64,000 nucleotides of DNA from Anaerolineae bacterium (GTDB lineage Bacteria > Chloroflexota > Anaerolineae > Promineifilales > Promineifilaceae): contig JADLAX010000011.1 in the NCBI GenBank assembly GCA_020848035.1, positions 25,188-89,187 on the forward strand, in the 5' to 3' direction. The stretch's first letter is position 1. Each line of letters begins with the position of its first letter. Positions 51,614 through 60,867 of the stretch are shown here, piece after piece. The notes under the pieces are model-generated. The model worked only from the letters and a program-made list of their open reading frames with translations, did not search any database and was not told where the DNA came from. Position numbers and translations under genes: made by a program.

Positions 51614-52363
51614 ATGTCTGACCTGCCCCTCAAGCTCACCCAAATCTCCCCCCACGTCTGGATTTTGCCGCGCCACCCCGATAAAAACCGGGTGCAGGCC
51701 ACCGTCGGCATGGTCCTGGCGGCCAACCAAACCATCCTCATTGACGCGGGCAACAGCATGCAGCTGGCCCGGCACATCCAGGCTACGCTGGCGGCGATGG
51801 GCGCGCCGCCCATCAGCCATGTGGTATACACCCACCACCACTGGGACCACTCGTTTGGGGCGTGTGTTTATGGCGTACCGGTGATTGCCCATCGCCTGAG
51901 CCACCAATTTTTAACCCAAATGCGCCAGGAAAACGTGGGGGAGTCCTTCTTGCGCACCAAAGTGGAGCGCAACCCCCGGCTCATTCTCGATTGGACGGCC
52001 GAAGATTGGGCCAGGTTTGAAATTGTTCTGCCGGAAATCACCTACGACGGGTGCGACTGCCTGCACTTTGGCGATGTGTCGCTGGAGCTGGTGCATGTGG
52101 GTGGGGTGCATGCCGCCGATTCCACCGTCATCAAGGTAGTGGAGGATGGCGTCATGTTCCTGGGCGACTGTTACTACCCGGCTCCTGGCTACGAAAACCC
52201 TACCGACCAGATGCTGGACATGGCCATGCTGGCCAATTTGTTGGACGAGCGGTACAACACTTACATCGATGGACACAACGCGCCGATGGAAACCCGCCAC
52301 GTGCGCCGCATCTTGCGCTCGCAAGCCCTGCTGGCCCGCCTCAACGAATCCCGCCCTACCTGA
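51614..52363 (+). CDS. MBL-fold metallo-hydrolase
   Basis: 249 residues. The metal-binding motif HHHWDHS (T-H-H-x-W-D-H) follows VVYT, and further ligands are in HVGGVHAADSTVIKVVEDGVMFLGDCYYP (H, D) and YIDGHNAPM (H). It is a Zn/Fe-dependent hydrolase of unknown substrate, and sits 97 bases after menG in the same direction. Confidence 0.9.
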   Translation: MSDLPLKLTQISPHVWILPRHPDKNRVQATVGMVLAANQTILIDAGNSMQLARHIQATLAAMGAPPISHVVYTHHHWDHSFGACVYGVPVIAHRLSHQFLTQMRQENVGESFLRTKVERNPRLILDWTAEDWARFEIVLPEITYDGCDCLHFGDVSLELVHVGGVHAADSTVIKVVEDGVMFLGDCYYPAPGYENPTDQMLDMAMLANLLDERYNTYIDGHNAPMETRHVRRILRSQALLARLNESRPT

Positions 52364-52473
52364 CAACAGCACCACAAAATAAATCATCGGAGGAACCGGG
52401 ACAATCCCTGAGTTGGCTGCGGTAGGGTATACTGGTAAGCGGTAAGCGGATACGGCCGTTACCAGGAGTAACT

Positions 52474-53124
52474 ATGCTAGACATATCACACGAACCCGAC
52501 CTGGGTTATATCTTTTTCCCTTCTGAGCTTCCCCACTATCCAGGCCATCCACGACTCGACGTCATTTTGACGAAAGTGCCGACTGAGCGGCATTTTGATC
52601 CCCTCAAGGTGCAGTTCCAAATTGTCTCGTCGCCCAATCATGTCAATCATTTGACTATCCATCATCCCTGGACGGTCGGCGAAAAGTACCGCGTGGCTGT
52701 CGGCCGAATTTTTATCCGGGATCGCATTGATAAAACAGTCGAGGCATTTTCCTTTGGCGGCGAGCTGAAAATCTTTTCGGAGCAAAACCGCACCATCTGC
52801 GCTCTCACCTCCCCAGCGCCCATCTTCGATTTGTGTACTGCCCACAATTTGCCCATGTGGCTCACGGCTGAAGCGGAAATTTTATTGGCCCAGCAACGAG
52901 CTCTAGGATTACTTCACCATGACGCTGAATTTGACACCCACCTGAGCAGCCTGGACCCCTTGCTGCTGTACGCCAGCTGCCTGCAAGCGCTGCAAGAAAG
53001 AAGCTGGCCTGTGCCCGATGAGGTGTATGGCGAAGGGCCGCACTTTGTGGAGGCAGAGATTAAGCGCCTGCAAAAAGCGGGCGAGTGGCCGCTGCTGGTT
53101 CCGAATCTGGCGGAGCTTCTTTAA
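52474..53124 (+). CDS. Orphan protein next to the DsbA-like gene
   Basis: 216 residues, no signal peptide. The first part looks beta-rich with many aromatic and His residues (YIFFPSELPHYPGHPRLDVIL, NHVNHLTIHHPWTVGEKYRVAVGRI), the second helical (DPLLLYASCLQALQERSWPVPDEVYG...EAEIKRLQKAGEW). I recognise no family. It ends 46 bases before the DsbA-like lipoprotein gene and may share its transcript. Confidence 0.55.
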   Translation: MLDISHEPDLGYIFFPSELPHYPGHPRLDVILTKVPTERHFDPLKVQFQIVSSPNHVNHLTIHHPWTVGEKYRVAVGRIFIRDRIDKTVEAFSFGGELKIFSEQNRTICALTSPAPIFDLCTAHNLPMWLTAEAEILLAQQRALGLLHHDAEFDTHLSSLDPLLLYASCLQALQERSWPVPDEVYGEGPHFVEAEIKRLQKAGEWPLLVPNLAELL

Positions 53125-53170
53125 GAAAGTTGTAAGACCTGCGCCAATTTTGCCCGGTATACTCAAGGGC

Positions 53171-53965
53171 ATGAGACGATTTTTGTGGCTGGTTCCCCTT
53201 TGGCTGTTGCTTTCGGCCTGTAGGCCCACGGCTGAAACGGCCGTTTCCCCCTCCCCATCGCCAGCAACGGCCGTCTTGCCCACCGCCACCTTTCCCCCGC
53301 CAATCATCACAAACGCAACGACACCAGCGGCGGCAACGGCCGTTCCCGGCCCAACGGCCGTTCCCGGCCCAACGGCCACCACCAGCGCCACAGCCGAACC
53401 AACGGCCGTCGCCACGGCCGCAGAAACCGGGGTGCTCAGCGGCCGTACCGACGAAGGCGCTTTTTTTCTGGGTGATCCCCACGCGCCGATCACCCACATC
53501 GACTACTCCGACTTCCTCTGAGGCAGCTGCCGTGCCTACGTGCTGGGCACCGAGCCAGATATCATCGCCAACTACGTGGCGACGGGACGCGTCAAGCTGG
53601 TTTTCTGGCCCGTGCTGAACCACGGCAACCCCAGCGTCTATGCCACCCTTACCGCCGAATGTGTCGGCCAGCAAAGTCCAGACCTGTTCTGGGTCGTCCA
53701 CAAGTACCTGTTTGAAAACCAAAACGATTTATGGCAGGCCGACCGGGATTATTACGTCAATACGGCCGTTGCCGTGGGCGCGGACCAGGCTGCGTTTGAA
53801 GCCTGCTACGACGGCCAGGACGGTCTGGCCACCGTGATGGAGTTGGATGCCATCCGCCGCGATCGCGCCGTCTTCAGTCAGCCCATTTTTGACATTAACG
53901 GCGAGATTTTTGTAGGCGCTCAACCCTATGAAAGCTTTGCGGCCGTTTTCGATGCACTGCCGTAA
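53171..53965 (+). CDS. DsbA-like lipoprotein with in-frame TGA (probable selenoprotein)
   Basis: ATG at 53171 opens 264 residues if TGA 53519-53521 is read through. Lipobox LLSAC (Cys17) follows a short signal peptide, then a Thr/Pro/Ala linker packed with ACGGCCGT (two tandem 18-base units at about 53339-53374), then a thioredoxin-fold DsbA/Thioredoxin_4 domain: GDPHAPITHIDYSDFL-[TGA]-GSCRAY. In relatives this TGA position is the first Cys of CPYC, so the active site would be Sec117-Gly-Ser-Cys120. The frame continues to TAA at 53963, and the cis-Pro region (SQPIFDINGEIFVGAQPYESF) is intact downstream. A sporadic stop mutation cannot be fully excluded. Confidence 0.85.
53532..53550 (+). promoter_or_regulatory. 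Candidate bacterial SECIS hairpin, DsbA-like gene
   Basis: GTGCCT (53532-53537) pairs with GGGCAC (53545-53550) around a seven-base loop ACGTGCT. The loop starts 16 bases after the TGA. Position fits the bacterial SECIS range; the loop has its G at the third place, slightly off the usual G at place one or two. Confidence 0.55.
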
Positions 53966-54053
53966 ACCACTCTTTCCCTGCCTTAAAACCAGTAATTATC
54001 CAAAACTACCAAACTAGTTGCCTTCTATCCTGTGGTGTATTAGTATTCTGGTT

Positions 54054-54776
54054 ATGCTAATTGGGAATACCGAAGACACCATTTATAAAGTCCTGATTGT
54101 CGATGACAACATCTCTATTTTACGGGCTGTTGAAACGGCACTGCGGCGGGAAGCGTTTGTGGTGCATACGGCCGTCTCCGGCGAAGAAGCCCTCTCTGTC
54201 ATTGCCCGCACCGGGCTGCCCCATTTAGCCATCGTCGACCTGAACATGCCAGGCATGGACGGCTTCGAACTGTGCGAAGCGATCCACGAATTCTCCGATT
54301 TGCCCATCGTCATGCTCACCGCCATCGACGATGAAGAAACCGTGGTGTTTGGCCTGGATCGCTATGCCGAGGATTATATCGTCAAGCCGTTCCGCCCCGC
54401 CGAACTCATTGCCCGCGTGCGCCGCGTCCTGCGCCGCATGGGCGACTTCTCCTACACGCTGGAACCCGTCATCAAGGTGGATGAAAATCTCCAGGTGGAC
54501 TTCCCCAACCGCAAAGCGTTTGTGGGCGACCGCCCCGTACAGCTGACCCCCACCGAAACCAAGCTGCTCTACATCCTCATGCGCAACGCGGGCCGCACCG
54601 TCACCAACGGCTTTTTGCTGCGCCGCGTCTGGCCCATGGACGATGCCTTTGAGGATCGCCTGCACACCCACATCTACCGCCTCCGCCGCAAAATTGAAGC
54701 TTCCCCCAAAGACCCCCACTACATCATTTCTGACTGGGGCACCGGCTACAGCTTTTTAGCCCAACAAGAAGCGTAA
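54054..54776 (+). CDS. OmpR-type response regulator
   Basis: ATG at 54054 gives 240 residues. Receiver domain with acidic pair VDDN, phosphoacceptor Asp62 in AIVDLNMPGMDG, Thr in MLTA and Lys111 in VKPF, and a C-terminal winged helix (FVGDRPVQLTPTETKLLYILMRNAGRTVTNGFLLRRVW...LHTHIYRLRRKIEASP). A sensor kinase is not adjacent, so it is an orphan regulator. Targets unknown. Confidence 0.93.
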   Translation: MLIGNTEDTIYKVLIVDDNISILRAVETALRREAFVVHTAVSGEEALSVIARTGLPHLAIVDLNMPGMDGFELCEAIHEFSDLPIVMLTAIDDEETVVFGLDRYAEDYIVKPFRPAELIARVRRVLRRMGDFSYTLEPVIKVDENLQVDFPNRKAFVGDRPVQLTPTETKLLYILMRNAGRTVTNGFLLRRVWPMDDAFEDRLHTHIYRLRRKIEASPKDPHYIISDWGTGYSFLAQQEA

Positions 54777-54787
54777 ATCGCAAACAA

Positions 54788-55192
54788 TCAGGGAGTTTGG
54801 TCAACAGCAAAGATGGCCACAAACTGGGCGAAATCTTCCAGGGCAGTCGGAATGCTTTGGTGCAAGATTTCGTAATCAATTTCTTCGTAGAGGTGAACCA
54901 GCACGTTGCGCATACTGGCAGCGTTTTGCAAGCGGTTCGAAAGTTCTGCGGGGATCATGCCTTCTTGGGCGGCCAGCTGAAAGGCACTTTTGTAGGAAAC
55001 GGCCGTTTTCCCCCGTTCGGCCAATAAATGATTCAAAATATCCGTCGCTGCCATCACCATTAACTCAAGCAAACGCTCCAGCTTGTAATGCTCCGCTTCA
55101 ACTTGGGCAAAGGTGGCGTCCTTGTAAGGGGCAAGATCATCTAGCAATGTACGCAAGTAGGTGAGTTTGCGCAAAAGCACATCAGGAGCCAT
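54788..55192 (-). CDS. hepT: HepT-like toxin of MNT/HepT module
   Basis: ATG at 55192 gives 134 residues. Helical HepT/DUF86 RNase-type protein with RNVLVHLY, an exact R-x4-H-x-Y motif (Arg, His and Tyr of the HEPN active site; the Tyr is AMPylated by the antitoxin). The start overlaps the end of mntA by 11 bases, the normal coupling. HepT toxins cleave tRNA or mRNA. Confidence 0.88.
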   Translation of the reverse strand: MAPDVLLRKLTYLRTLLDDLAPYKDATFAQVEAEHYKLERLLELMVMAATDILNHLLAERGKTAVSYKSAFQLAAQEGMIPAELSNRLQNAASMRNVLVHLYEEIDYEILHQSIPTALEDFAQFVAIFAVDQTP

Positions 55193-55610
55193 GCTGCACT
55201 TCCTCCGCAAACTGCTGCAACTGCTTTTGGGCCGCTTGCCGAAATGGCAGACTGTCGGTGTAAGCAAACCAAAGCTGGGAGCGGTGCTTGAACCACAGTT
55301 CAGGCTGTAGTTCGTAGACGAGACGGCCGTCGCGCACAATCTCAAAACCCAGCACCGGGTCCAAATCGGCCGAAACCAGCGCCAAACTCACCGGCTTGTC
55401 CAGCAAGTTTTCCAACTCGCGCAGCCAGGCAAGTTTGGTTTGGGCCGATGGCTTTTGTAAAGGCCAGATGGCCAGATCGACGTCGCTGTCGGGGCGCTGG
55501 CGGCCAGTGGCCTGGGAGCCAAACAGCACGCACAGCTTCACCGGCTGGCTGCGGCACCAATCAGCAATTTTCGCCATCATTTGCTGCTCATTTTCAGTCA
55601 AGGTTTGCAT
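55182..55610 (-). CDS. mntA: MntA-like nucleotidyltransferase antitoxin
   Basis: 142 residues. Minimal nucleotidyltransferase: LFGSQATGRQRPDSDVDLAIW is the G-S-x10-D-x-D motif. In the MNT/HepT family this antitoxin transfers AMP to the Tyr of HepT R-x4-H-x-Y and so disarms it. It is the first gene of the pair, with a four-codon overlap into hepT. Confidence 0.9.
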   Translation of the reverse strand: MQTLTENEQQMMAKIADWCRSQPVKLCVLFGSQATGRQRPDSDVDLAIWPLQKPSAQTKLAWLRELENLLDKPVSLALVSADLDPVLGFEIVRDGRLVYELQPELWFKHRSQLWFAYTDSLPFRQAAQKQLQQFAEEVQHGS

Positions 55611-55651
55611 GAATCCATCATAGCGGATTGGCCAACGATAGACAATATCGC

Positions 55652-55679
55652 AAAAAAAGCCCCTGCACTGGCAGGGGCT
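55652..55679 (-). terminator. Intrinsic terminator of the MacAB-like operon
   Basis: On the minus strand GCCCCTGC (complement of 55671-55678) pairs with GCAGGGGC across loop CAGT, followed by seven T (complement of A residues 55652-55658). It lies 40 bases after the adaptor gene stop. Confidence 0.92.
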
Positions 55680-55718
55680 CCAAAAACTCAGCGCTCTCGG
55701 CGAACTCAGCAGTAAAAG

Positions 55719-56993
55719 TTACTCACCCGCAATCTCGGCGCGACCGGTCATGCCAGGGCGAATGTCTAGCGATTCGCTGCTGATAGAAATGATGACAGGG
55801 AAAACGGCCGCATCGCCCACCGTGCCCGTCGCCTGCGTACCGATGCGTACCACCGTGCCTTCAATCACGTCGTTGGGGTACGCTTTCAGGGTCACCTGCA
55901 CGGTCTGGCCCGGAGCCACCCGGGCCAGGTCCCGCTCGCTCAGGTTGTTGGTGTGGAACTCCAGCTGCGTCGTGTCTAGCAAAGTGATGATGGGCGAACC
56001 GGCCCCAACCATCGCGCCTTCAGCCACTTCTACGGAAAGCACCGTGCCCGCTGTCGGGGCCAGCAGCTGCGCGTCGGCCACGGCTTCCTGGGCCTGCTCT
56101 AAACTGAGCTGGCTTTGCTGCAGCGACAGTTCCGATTGCTCCACGCTCAGCTGAGCCGCTTCAATTTGCTCGGTGGTGGGCGGCTTTTGCGCATTTTCCA
56201 GCGCCTGCTGGGCGCTAATCACCGACGCCTGGGCGTTGAGCGCCGAATCGTTGTTGATGCCCGCCGCGGCCAGGCTGTAGTTGGCCCGCGCCACCCGCAA
56301 ATTTTCTTCGGCAAATTGCAAATTGCGCGTCGCGGCGTCTCGCTCATTCTCCAAAAACTGCTTGCGGAATGGATCACCCAACTCCCACTCGCGGCCCGGA
56401 TCATAGGCGGTGTTGTATGCCGCCTGGGCGTCGGCCAGCTGGCGCTCGGCCTGGGCCACGCTGACGTTGGCTTGCGTCACGCTGTTGCCAGAGGCGGCGT
56501 CAGATGCCTGGGCATTTTCCAGCTGGGCCTGGGCAGCAGTGAGGTTGGCCTGGGCGAGAGCTACGGCCGTTTCATCCGGCTCCCACTCCAGCAAACGATC
56601 CAGCTCGGCCTGCGCCTGGGTCAGGTTCAGCTGCGATTGGGCCACCTGGAACTCGGCGTTGGTCACGGCGTCCAGCAGCGCCTCATCGTCCAGCGTGGCG
56701 ACGAGATCCCCGGCGGCCACGGTGTCACCGGGCTGCACGGCCAGCGCCAGCAGCCGCCCGCTGGCGGTAAAGCTCACGGCCAGCACCGGCTTCACGGCCA
56801 CCACGGAGCCATCGGCCAAAATGGTGACGCCGCTCTGGCTGGGGCGGGTGGCGGTGGGTGCCGCGTCGGATTCGCTGGTGGGTTCATCGGGAACGGCCGT
56901 TGCCACCGCCTCCCCCGGCCGTCCACCACAAGCGGCCAGCATGCCCATCATCAAAATCAACCCAAAAATCGCAAATAAATTCTTCACTTTCAT
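55719..56993 (-). CDS. MacA/HlyD-like membrane-fusion lipoprotein
   Basis: ATG at 56993 gives 424 residues. Lipobox GMLAACGG, a lipoyl half (GRLLALAVQPGDTVAAGDLVATL), a long coiled-coil of alternating Gln/Leu/Ala/Glu (EQIEAAQLSVEQSELSLQQSQLSLEQ) and a second lipoyl half (ADAQLLAPTAGTVLSVEVAEG), then the beta-barrel. Adaptors of this kind link ABC permeases to the outer layers. It follows the permease gene by 77 bases and is followed by the terminator. Confidence 0.92.
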   Translation of the reverse strand: MKVKNLFAIFGLILMMGMLAACGGRPGEAVATAVPDEPTSESDAAPTATRPSQSGVTILADGSVVAVKPVLAVSFTASGRLLALAVQPGDTVAAGDLVATLDDEALLDAVTNAEFQVAQSQLNLTQAQAELDRLLEWEPDETAVALAQANLTAAQAQLENAQASDAASGNSVTQANVSVAQAERQLADAQAAYNTAYDPGREWELGDPFRKQFLENERDAATRNLQFAEENLRVARANYSLAAAGINNDSALNAQASVISAQQALENAQKPPTTEQIEAAQLSVEQSELSLQQSQLSLEQAQEAVADAQLLAPTAGTVLSVEVAEGAMVGAGSPIITLLDTTQLEFHTNNLSERDLARVAPGQTVQVTLKAYPNDVIEGTVVRIGTQATGTVGDAAVFPVIISISSESLDIRPGMTGRAEIAGE

Positions 56994-57023
56994 GACATTA
57001 TCCATTCGTATTGTTACCGTTCT

Positions 57024-57067
57024 ACCCCCACCCTAGCCCTGCCAGGGGGAGGGCTAGGGTGGGGGGT
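57024..57067. repeat. Inverted repeat, family F, copy 2
   Basis: ACCCCCACCCTAGCCCT (57024-57040) pairs with AGGGCTAGGGTGGGGGGT (57050-57067). Same stem sequence as 16369-16413. It lies between the permease stop and the adaptor start. Confidence 0.92.
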
Positions 57068-57070
57068 GGT

Positions 57071-59857
57071 TTACATTCTTAAAATTTCGATGGCGCGTTT
57101 TTTGACGATGCGTCGGGCGGAGAAGGCCGCGCCGATAATGCTGGCCAGCACCACCATGATCACCACAAACGGCATCACCGTGGTGTCTACCGCCAGCTGC
57201 AACGGCCGCTGCGCCGAGACGCTGTCGAAGTAGGCAAACAGGTAACCCATCGCCGCCCCGGCGGTGATGCCCGCCAGCGCCGCGCTCAGCGTCATGGCAA
57301 TGGACTCCACGATGAGCATCCCGGTCAGTTCGCTGGTGCGTGTGCCGATGGCTTTCATCATGCCAATTTCCAGCCGCCGCGCGTAAATCGTCACGTAAAT
57401 CACGGCAAAGACACCGAAAACGGCCGTTGTAAAACTAATCACCGTCAGCACCAACAAAAACGCCTGCTCCTGTGCCCGGCTGGCCCGCGCCTGCTCCAGC
57501 CGCACCTCCACAATCTCGGTAAAGATGCTGTACTTCAGGCTGAATCGGTTGGTCATCTCCGATGAGACGGCAAAGGGATCGGCGTCTGGGGCCGTGGTGG
57601 CCAGGATGCGGTCGATGATCGGCTCGTCGGGGCCGGGCAGCGGCAGCAGCGGATCGTTAGACAGGCGGCGGAAGCCATCCATCGAGATGAATACGTCGCT
57701 GCCACCCACCCCCTGGGCCCGCACCCGGTTGATGGAGCGGAAACCGGGCATGGTGCGGGCAATGCCCACCACGCGCAGCTCCTCCACGTGGTCCAGACCC
57801 GCCCCGGTAATTTTAATGATGCCGCCCAGCGGCACGGCCAGCCCCTGGGCCAGCCCTTCGCTAATGACCACCACGTTGTCGTCGTCCAAAAGCTGGTCCA
57901 GCGATTCAGGACCGCCACCGATAAATTCCACCATATCGGCAAAAAGCACATCGTTGAGACGGCCGTCTACGCCAATGAGCGAAATTGAGCCAGTGCGCAT
58001 GCCCACCGGATCGCTGACGCGGGTGCCGTAGCCGTAGGTCAGCCCCACCGCCTGGTCCATGCCGGGAATCACCAGCAGCTCATCGTCAATGAAGCTGGGC
58101 TTCAGCCGGTTCAACGACGCATCCGAACTGCTGCCAAAGCCGCCAAACACTTCCACTTCTACCGGGGCACCCGCGTTCAGCCGCACGTCCGATTCCAAAT
58201 TTTTGTTGCTGATGGCGCTTTGCGTGGCCAAAAAGCTGGGCAGCACGCCGCTGAACAGCACCAGCAGGGAAATGAGCGTGTTGCGTCCCTGGTTGCGCCC
58301 CACGTTGCGCTTGGCAAAGTAGGTCAGCCGGGGCAGCGCCAGCCCGGTCAGGAACAAAATCAGCCGCTCAAACGGTACGGTGGTGATGAAGAAGATAAAA
58401 CCAACGCCTACCACCATCATTAAAACGGCGACCAAAATGATCGTTGCCTCAACGGCGGGATTGCCCAGCGAGGAAACCACATCCAGCCCGACGGTCATCA
58501 TGACAACAAACATGAGGAAGAGGCCGATGAGGAACATACGGCCGCTTGGTTTCCGTTCACGCAGGCCAGCCAGGTCTTCCAGCTGCAAATTGTCGGCCAC
58601 GCCGGGGTTGATGGCGTGCATCACCTTGGTGTTGGCCGCGTCGCGGGCTGGTTTGAGGGCACTCAGAAAGAGCACCACAATGGCTGAAATGATGGCGGGC
58701 AGAACGGCCGTCAGGCTCACCGCAGGCTGCAAGCGGGCCGTCAGGCCAGACAAGCTCATCTGATAAGTGATAAATGGCACAACGGCATAGCTGGTAATGA
58801 GCTGGCCCAACACCACACCCAGCCCAATGCCAATCGCCCCAATCACGGCCACCTCGCCAATGACCAGGATGAACAGATAGCTCTGGCGGCTGCCCAAAAT
58901 GCGCAAGATGGCCATCTCGCGCTTTTGCTCCTGCACGTTGGTCATCACCAGGGTGTGCACCAGCAGGCCCACCACACCCAGAGCCATCAGGCCATAGGTG
59001 TTGATAAGCGCCTGCAGGATGAGAAACGCCTGGGCGCTGGCATCCAAAATGACGGCTTTGTCCAGACTGTACCGATATTCTTCACCCAGCGCGGCCTGCA
59101 CGTTAGACGCGACGTTGCGCACGCTCAGGGCGGCGGCTTCAGAATCGCGCGACTGGTACAGGCGGGAATCAACCAGGCCGATCACCCGTTCGGCGCGGCC
59201 TTGCAGGCCCAACCAGCTTTGGGCGTCGGCCAGGTCGATGATGAGGCCATCGCGCACACCGGCATCGGCCACGCCGTCTTGCCGCACGATGGCGTTGACG
59301 GTGAAGCGGGTGGTGGTGCGCTGCTGGCTGCTGCCCACGGTCTCGGGGCGGCCTTCTTCGCGGGGTTGGGGGTAGCTGTAGGCGATGTCGATGCTGTCGC
59401 CAATTTTCAGGCCAAAGGCGTTGGCGGTTGATTCTAAAACGGCCGCTCCGTTATCGCCCAGCACATACTCACCTTCAACCACATCAATGAAGCCGACATC
59501 GTCCACGGCGGGGTCCAGGGCAATGAGCCAGCCGTTGGCCTGCTCGCCGTTGCCCGCCATTTCGACGATGGATTGGATGCGGGGGTAAACGGCCGTAATG
59601 CTCGGATCGGCCGCCAGCATCGTTTCGCTCACCCGATCCACCTCCACAAACGGCTCCGAGCTGATGTCTGTTTTGGCCACGGTCAGGTCGTAGCGCCCCA
59701 CCCCAGAGGCAATCAGCTCCACGTTAGACTGGCGCACGGTTTCCACCGTGGCGCTCATGGCCACAATCAGGCCCGTGCTCACCAGCAAAGAGAGCACCAT
59801 GAGCAGGGTCCGCACCTTGCGCCGCCGGAAATTTTTGATGACGTATTTGAGAACCAT
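57071..59857 (-). CDS. Two-domain FtsX/MacB-like ABC permease
   Basis: ATG at 59857 gives 928 residues (a longer frame starts at 59878). Two FtsX blocks of helices: VRTLLMVLSLLVSTGLIV at the start with QKREMAILRILGSRQSYLFILVIGEVAVIGAIGIGLGVVLGQL in the middle, then a second set ending FTTAVFGVFAVIYVTIYARRLEIGMMKAIGTRTSELTGMLI. Two large extracytoplasmic domains separate them. This ten-helix layout is that of LolCE/MacB-fused permeases. Its ATPase precedes and adaptor follows. Confidence 0.92.
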   Translation of the reverse strand: MVLKYVIKNFRRRKVRTLLMVLSLLVSTGLIVAMSATVETVRQSNVELIASGVGRYDLTVAKTDISSEPFVEVDRVSETMLAADPSITAVYPRIQSIVEMAGNGEQANGWLIALDPAVDDVGFIDVVEGEYVLGDNGAAVLESTANAFGLKIGDSIDIAYSYPQPREEGRPETVGSSQQRTTTRFTVNAIVRQDGVADAGVRDGLIIDLADAQSWLGLQGRAERVIGLVDSRLYQSRDSEAAALSVRNVASNVQAALGEEYRYSLDKAVILDASAQAFLILQALINTYGLMALGVVGLLVHTLVMTNVQEQKREMAILRILGSRQSYLFILVIGEVAVIGAIGIGLGVVLGQLITSYAVVPFITYQMSLSGLTARLQPAVSLTAVLPAIISAIVVLFLSALKPARDAANTKVMHAINPGVADNLQLEDLAGLRERKPSGRMFLIGLFLMFVVMMTVGLDVVSSLGNPAVEATIILVAVLMMVVGVGFIFFITTVPFERLILFLTGLALPRLTYFAKRNVGRNQGRNTLISLLVLFSGVLPSFLATQSAISNKNLESDVRLNAGAPVEVEVFGGFGSSSDASLNRLKPSFIDDELLVIPGMDQAVGLTYGYGTRVSDPVGMRTGSISLIGVDGRLNDVLFADMVEFIGGGPESLDQLLDDDNVVVISEGLAQGLAVPLGGIIKITGAGLDHVEELRVVGIARTMPGFRSINRVRAQGVGGSDVFISMDGFRRLSNDPLLPLPGPDEPIIDRILATTAPDADPFAVSSEMTNRFSLKYSIFTEIVEVRLEQARASRAQEQAFLLVLTVISFTTAVFGVFAVIYVTIYARRLEIGMMKAIGTRTSELTGMLIVESIAMTLSAALAGITAGAAMGYLFAYFDSVSAQRPLQLAVDTTVMPFVVIMVVLASIIGAAFSARRIVKKRAIEILRM

Positions 59858-59879
59858 AGGAAATCGTTTGGAATTCAAG

Positions 59880-59936
59880 GCGTGATGCGTGAAACGTGAA
59901 ACGTGACGGCTTTCATATCACGTTTCACGTTTCACG
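59880..59936. repeat. Word-hairpin, family B, copy 3
   Basis: GCGTGATGCGTGAAACGTGAAACGTGA pairs with ATCACGTTTCACGTTTCACG. It lies between ATPase stop (59976) and permease start (59857). Confidence 0.9.
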
Positions 59937-59975
59937 AGTTAGTTCGTTTCTTGAATTCCCCATAAGTGAGTCATG

Positions 59976-60662
<687 letters not shown>

Positions 60663-60712
60663 AAGTTTGGTAATTGGGTAATTCAGTAATTGAGTAATTT
60701 GGTAATTGGCCA
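60663..60712. repeat. Word repeat, family C, half element
   Basis: GGTAATTGGGTAATTCAGTAATTGAGTAATTTGGTAATTGG directly before the ATPase ATG on the minus strand, without the complementary arm. Confidence 0.8.
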
Positions 60713-60867
60713 ATGCCATCTCTATAAACACCGCCCAGGTTAACGGTGTGACAACCTGGGAAGGATACCAGCTTTCTGAGGGGCTGGCTTGGGAAAGAGG
60801 TTGGGTTGGTAACGGCCGTTGCTCACCGCACAGTACGGCCATGCCAGCCAGGGGTTGCAAAGTTGCA

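Noticed and set aside
53519..53521. TGA in the DsbA-like gene as a true stop giving a pseudogene or two separate genes
   Set aside because: The frame, family conservation and cis-Pro region continue unchanged after it, the TGA is exactly on a catalytic Cys, and a second gene shows the same pattern. Other genes in the window do use TGA as stop, so a general code change is also unlikely.
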